Below the pieces are notes generated by a model that saw only the letters and a program-made list of their open reading frames with translations, searched no databases and was not told the origin of the DNA. The translations under genes and the position numbers were made by a program. Below, one piece after another: positions 60,928 through 64,000 of a DNA stretch of 64,000 nucleotides; the first letter of the stretch is position 1, and the number at the start of each line of letters is the position of its first letter. Source of the stretch: CAVXHQ01 sp963761735 (GTDB lineage Bacteria; Pseudomonadota; Alphaproteobacteria; Rhodobacterales; Rhodobacteraceae); NCBI GenBank assembly GCA_963761735.1, contig CAVXHQ010000005.1:1-64000 (forward strand), written 5' to 3'.

Positions 60928-61896
60928 ATGAAATACGCAAAATCCGGCGTCGCCGCGATGCTCTTTGCACTCGCGTCCGGCACCGCTGCCACCGCACAGG
61001 ATAACGGATTGATCGTCGCGATCTATAAATCCGGCACCCAGCAATACTTTATCGATCAGGCCGCGGGTTTTGTCGCCGCCGCCGAAGAGCTTGGCTATGA
61101 GGCGCGCACGATCAACGTCGAGATGGACAGCAACCTGGCCGTCAGCGCCGTCTCCGACGCCATCGCGTCCGGTGCGCTGGGCATCGGCATCACCGTGCCC
61201 GATCAGGCGCTTGGCCCGGCAGTGACCACCGCCGCAGCCGAGGCGGGCATCCCGCTGGTGGCGACGGACGACGGGATCACCGACGCCGACGGCAATGCCG
61301 TGCCTTTCGTCGGGTTCAACGGCGTGGACATGGGCACCAAGGTCGGCGAATCGGCTGCAGAACTGCTGGCCGCGTCCGGCTGGATGGACGGCGGCGATTA
61401 CGGCATCCTCGTGACCGAGGTCTCGACGCTGTCGGTCTGCCTCGACCGGACGAACGCCGCCAAGGCGCAGCTGACCGACGCGGGCGTCCCCGACGACCGG
61501 TTCGTGACCGTGCCCTATGACGGCACGACCGATCAGGCACTTACCGCCGCGGGCCCGGTCATCACCGCCAACACCGGCATCAACAACTGGGTTGTCGTGG
61601 CCTGCAACGACGAAGGCGTGCTCGGCACCTCGAACGCGCTGCGCAACGCGGGATACGAACCTGCGTCGGTGATCGCCGTCGGTCTGGGCGCCTACGAGGC
61701 GTGCCGTCCGTGGGCCGCCGGCGTCGATACCGGCTTCCGCTCCGCGCTGTACCTGTCGGGTGTCGACGTGGGCGATGCCGCCGCGCGCGCCCTGATCGCG
61801 GCGATCGAGACGGGCGAGCCGCTGCCCGCCGAAACCGTCGCCAATACGACGATGGTCACGCCCGAAACCTACGCCGACGTGATGCCCTGCGAGTAA
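60928..61896 (+). CDS. Sugar ABC transporter substrate-binding protein
   Basis: 322 residues with a signal peptide (MKYAKSGVAAMLFALASGTA, cut after TAATAQ), then a periplasmic-binding fold of the arabinose/ribose type (LIVAIYKSGTQQYFIDQAAG, GIPLVATDDGITD, VVACNDEGVLGTSNALRNAG). The sequence order and the DEGVLG and TAGFRS-like motifs suggest an L-arabinose-type binding protein. GGGAGG lies just before the ATG. Confidence 0.9.
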   Translation: MKYAKSGVAAMLFALASGTAATAQDNGLIVAIYKSGTQQYFIDQAAGFVAAAEELGYEARTINVEMDSNLAVSAVSDAIASGALGIGITVPDQALGPAVTTAAAEAGIPLVATDDGITDADGNAVPFVGFNGVDMGTKVGESAAELLAASGWMDGGDYGILVTEVSTLSVCLDRTNAAKAQLTDAGVPDDRFVTVPYDGTTDQALTAAGPVITANTGINNWVVVACNDEGVLGTSNALRNAGYEPASVIAVGLGAYEACRPWAAGVDTGFRSALYLSGVDVGDAAARALIAAIETGEPLPAETVANTTMVTPETYADVMPCE

Positions 61897-61989
61897 TCCC
61901 TCGCCGCGCTGTCTGACGTCTGCCCGCCCCCGGCGCACGATGGGGGCGGGCAACGGCGTCCTGTGAAAATCCTGAACCGAAAGTCCGAT

Positions 61990-63504
61990 ATGCCTGAACC
62001 GCTCCTCGCCATTTCCGGCGTCGGCAAATCCTTTCCCGGTGTCCGGGCGCTGACCGATGTGTCGCTGACCGTCGACCCCGGCGAAGTGGTGGCCCTTGTC
62101 GGCGAAAACGGCGCCGGCAAATCGACGATGCTCAAGATCCTGTCGGGCGACTACACGCTGGACGAAGGCACCGTGCATCTCGACGGCACCGATATTTCGC
62201 ATGCCGCGCCGCTGGAAACGCGCGCCGCGGGCTTTCGCCTCGTGCGCCAGGAACCCGAGATCGTGCCTGACATTTCCGCCGCCGAGAACGTCTATATCGG
62301 AGAATATCCCCGGACACGATTGGGCGCCCGGTTCGGCTTCGTCGATCACGCCGCCGTCCGCAGCGATATGGCCGCGCAGCTTGCGCATTACGGTTTTGCC
62401 GGGCTGATCGACGGCGATGCGCTGGGCCGCAGCCTGTCGCCCGCGCAGACCCACATCGTCGAAATCGTCGCCGCCCTGAAACCGGGCGTCAAGGTCGTGG
62501 CCTTCGACGAGCCGACGTCCTCGCTTACCTCCGACGAGGTCGAACGGCTGTTCGAACTGATCCGCCAGCTGAAATCCGACGGGCTGGGGCAGATCTATGT
62601 GTCGCACCGCCTGAAAGAGGTGATGGCGATATCGGACCGGGTCGTGGTTTTGAAGGACGGCATCGTCACCGGCAATCTGCGCACCGCCGAGACGACCGAA
62701 GACGAAATCGTGCGCCTGATGGTGGGCCGCGAACTCGAACAGGGGTTCACCCGCGCCGAAACGACGCAGACCGAGGTCGTCCTCGATGTCGAGGGCCTGC
62801 GGTCGCGCTGGCACGACGGCATTTCGTTTCAGATCCGGGCGGGAGAGATCCTCGGGTTCGGCGGCCTTGTGGGCGCCGGGCGCACGGAACTGGCCAAGGT
62901 GATCTTTGGCGAATTTCCCCGCAGCGGCGGCACGATCCGCATCGGCGGCGAGGTGCGCGACATCCGCGCGCCGTCGGACGCCATCGCCGCCGACATCGGC
63001 TTTGCCCCCGAGAACCGCAAGCAGGAGGGGCTGATCCTCGTCCGCTCGGTGATCGAGAACGCCTCGATGGCGGTGATGAAGAACCTCGCGCGGTTCGGGT
63101 TTCTGTCCGTCGCGCGGATGGTTGACAAGGTCTCGCCGACGATAGAACGGCTCGAGATCAAGACACCTTCGCTGGAGCAGGAAGTGTCGAAACTGTCGGG
63201 CGGCAACCAGCAAAAGGTGGTGCTGGCCCGATGGCTCGCCGCCGGGCCGCGCCTGCTCATCCTCGACGAGCCGACGCGGGCGGTGGACGTCGGCGCCAAG
63301 GCGGAGATCTATCGTCTGATCGACCGGCTGGCCGCCGACGGGATGGCGATCATGCTGATCTCGTCCGAAATGCCGGAGTTGCTGGCGCTGTCGGACCGCA
63401 TCGTGGTGATGGCGAACGGACGCCTGTCGCCGGTCATCGAAAAGGCCGACGCAACGGAAGAAATCGTGGTCAGCCACGCATTGGGACAGGAGGTGGCAGC
63501 GTGA
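61990..63504 (+). CDS. Sugar ABC transporter ATPase (two-domain)
   Basis: 504 residues with two ABC domains. The first has Walker A LVGENGAGKSTMLK, signature-like LSPAQTHIVEI and Walker B VVAFDEPTSSL; the second has the degenerate GLVGAGRTELAK, the signature LSGGNQQKVVLARW and LLILDEPTRAVDV. This layout is that of AraG/RbsA/MglA. ATG 61990 was chosen; a GTG at 61963 would add nine residues. The stop overlaps the permease start (GTGA). Confidence 0.94.
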   Translation: MPEPLLAISGVGKSFPGVRALTDVSLTVDPGEVVALVGENGAGKSTMLKILSGDYTLDEGTVHLDGTDISHAAPLETRAAGFRLVRQEPEIVPDISAAENVYIGEYPRTRLGARFGFVDHAAVRSDMAAQLAHYGFAGLIDGDALGRSLSPAQTHIVEIVAALKPGVKVVAFDEPTSSLTSDEVERLFELIRQLKSDGLGQIYVSHRLKEVMAISDRVVVLKDGIVTGNLRTAETTEDEIVRLMVGRELEQGFTRAETTQTEVVLDVEGLRSRWHDGISFQIRAGEILGFGGLVGAGRTELAKVIFGEFPRSGGTIRIGGEVRDIRAPSDAIAADIGFAPENRKQEGLILVRSVIENASMAVMKNLARFGFLSVARMVDKVSPTIERLEIKTPSLEQEVSKLSGGNQQKVVLARWLAAGPRLLILDEPTRAVDVGAKAEIYRLIDRLAADGMAIMLISSEMPELLALSDRIVVMANGRLSPVIEKADATEEIVVSHALGQEVAA

Positions 63505-64000
63505 GCGCAGCCCTTGGAAAAGTCACGACGCGGCCCGGGCCGGTTCAGCGGCTGGTCGGATTTATCGGCGCGGAAAACCTGTCGCTGATCATCGCGCTGG
63601 TGATCCTGGTGGCCCTTATCGCCGCGCAGACAGAGTTTTTCTTTTCGTCGCGCAACATCTTCAACATCGCGCAGAACATGGCCGTGACCGGCCTAGTCGC
63701 CATCGGCATGACGATGGTGATCGTGGCCGCAGGCCTCGATATTTCCGCAGGCTCCATCGCGGGGTGCGCTGGCGTGGTTTGCGCGTTGATCATCACGAGC
63801 ACGGGATTCGTGTTCGGCGGCGTGCTCGGCGGAATCGCCATGGGCGCCGTCCTCGGTTTCGTGAATGCCTGCATCATCAACTATTTAAGGGTAAATCCGG
63901 TCGTCGCCACCCTCGCGACGCTGTCGGCATTCCGGGGCATCGCGTTCCTTATCGCGCCAGAGGGCAAACCGATCGGCCTGCTCGACCCCGGATTCGCCAC
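63501..64000 (+). CDS. Sugar ABC transporter permease (partial, runs off the window)
   Basis: Starts at GTG 63501 (VSAALGKVTTRPGPVQRLVG), overlapping the ATPase gene by 4 bp. Membrane helices include LSLIIALVILVALIAAQTEF and TGLVAIGMTMVIVAAGLDIS, with the conserved AGLDISAGSIAG and NPVVATLATLSAFRG motifs of RbsC/AraH permeases. The C-terminal part lies outside the window. Confidence 0.92.
   Translation, partial: MSAALGKVTTRPGPVQRLVGFIGAENLSLIIALVILVALIAAQTEFFFSSRNIFNIAQNMAVTGLVAIGMTMVIVAAGLDISAGSIAGCAGVVCALIITSTGFVFGGVLGGIAMGAVLGFVNACIINYLRVNPVVATLATLSAFRGIAFLIAPEGKPIGLLDPGFA

Noticed and set aside
60901..63477. An 858-codon open frame on the minus strand
   Set aside because: Antisense to the sugar-binding protein and ABC ATPase genes, with biased Arg/Gly/Asp/His content and no motif.

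Overview
The window is GC-rich DNA from an alphaproteobacterium, most likely a member of the Rhodobacterales (Paracoccus/Roseobacter-type). This rests on a persulfide-sensing ArsR repressor beside Blh and YeeE/YedE genes, on remnants of a thiM-thiE-thiD-tenA cluster, on GATTGC palindromic repeats, and on the DUF932/ParB/DUF2285/RepA/DUF2840/TraF/DUF3363-relaxase/VirD4 gene set that marks a widespread alphaproteobacterial conjugative element. All calls were made by reading the sequence and its translations; no database search was run.

Layout. 1-4.4 kb: an intact IS66 element (92-2482, 8-bp target duplication) inside the 3' end of a large serine recombinase gene. 4.6-10.2 kb: a DUF932 gene and a ParB-like gene (copy 1) separated by a 2-kb AT-richer cargo. 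That cargo holds a small ORF and a 498-residue HExxH protein that I do not recognise with certainty; it is the best candidate here for an undescribed system. 10.3-12.8 kb: an IS21-family element (copy A). 12.8-22 kb, minus strand: a second DUF932-ParB module followed by toprim, DUF2493, membrane, DUF736 and regulator genes, two of them frameshifted. 22-23.7 kb: nested scars of IS21 (copy B) and IS66. 23.7-35.6 kb, plus strand: replication and transfer module (HTH, repA split by a second kind of IS21 element, DUF2840, traF, DUF736, lytic transglycosylase, relaxase, virD4, copG). It ends in an HTH gene and a restriction-type helicase cut by IS21 copy C (35628-38137). No Trb/VirB mating-pair genes are present.

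38-43.9 kb is a reactive-sulfur operon (YeeE/YedE pair, persulfide dioxygenase with a frameshift, rhodanese, SulP, truncated multicopper oxidase) divergent from its ArsR-type repressor. 44.2-47.1 kb is an operon for a UPF0104 membrane protein, an MFS permease and a gamma-glutamylcyclotransferase. 47.2-47.9 kb is a mercury-type MerR with a textbook 20-bp-spacer promoter facing a broken Cys-rich gene. 48-54 kb is a graveyard: copG, virD4, DUF6915, DUF6878 and membrane-protein remnants of a second related element, a collapsed thiamine-salvage cluster, and a decayed IS21 helper, around an intact dnaJ-cbpM pair.

54.4-64 kb is orderly metabolic DNA: flavin monooxygenase, Rieske oxygenase, RidA and DUF1028 genes (probably one catabolic operon), LysR and GntR regulators, an SDR dehydrogenase, and a sugar ABC transporter that runs off the end.

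Taken together, the left 35 kb is a conjugative/integrative element or plasmid segment scrambled by IS recombination. Inverting roughly 12.8-22 kb would restore the order expected for this element family (DUF932-ParB-toprim-DUF2493-...-DUF2285-HTH-RepA-DUF2840-TraF-...-VirD4-CopG).
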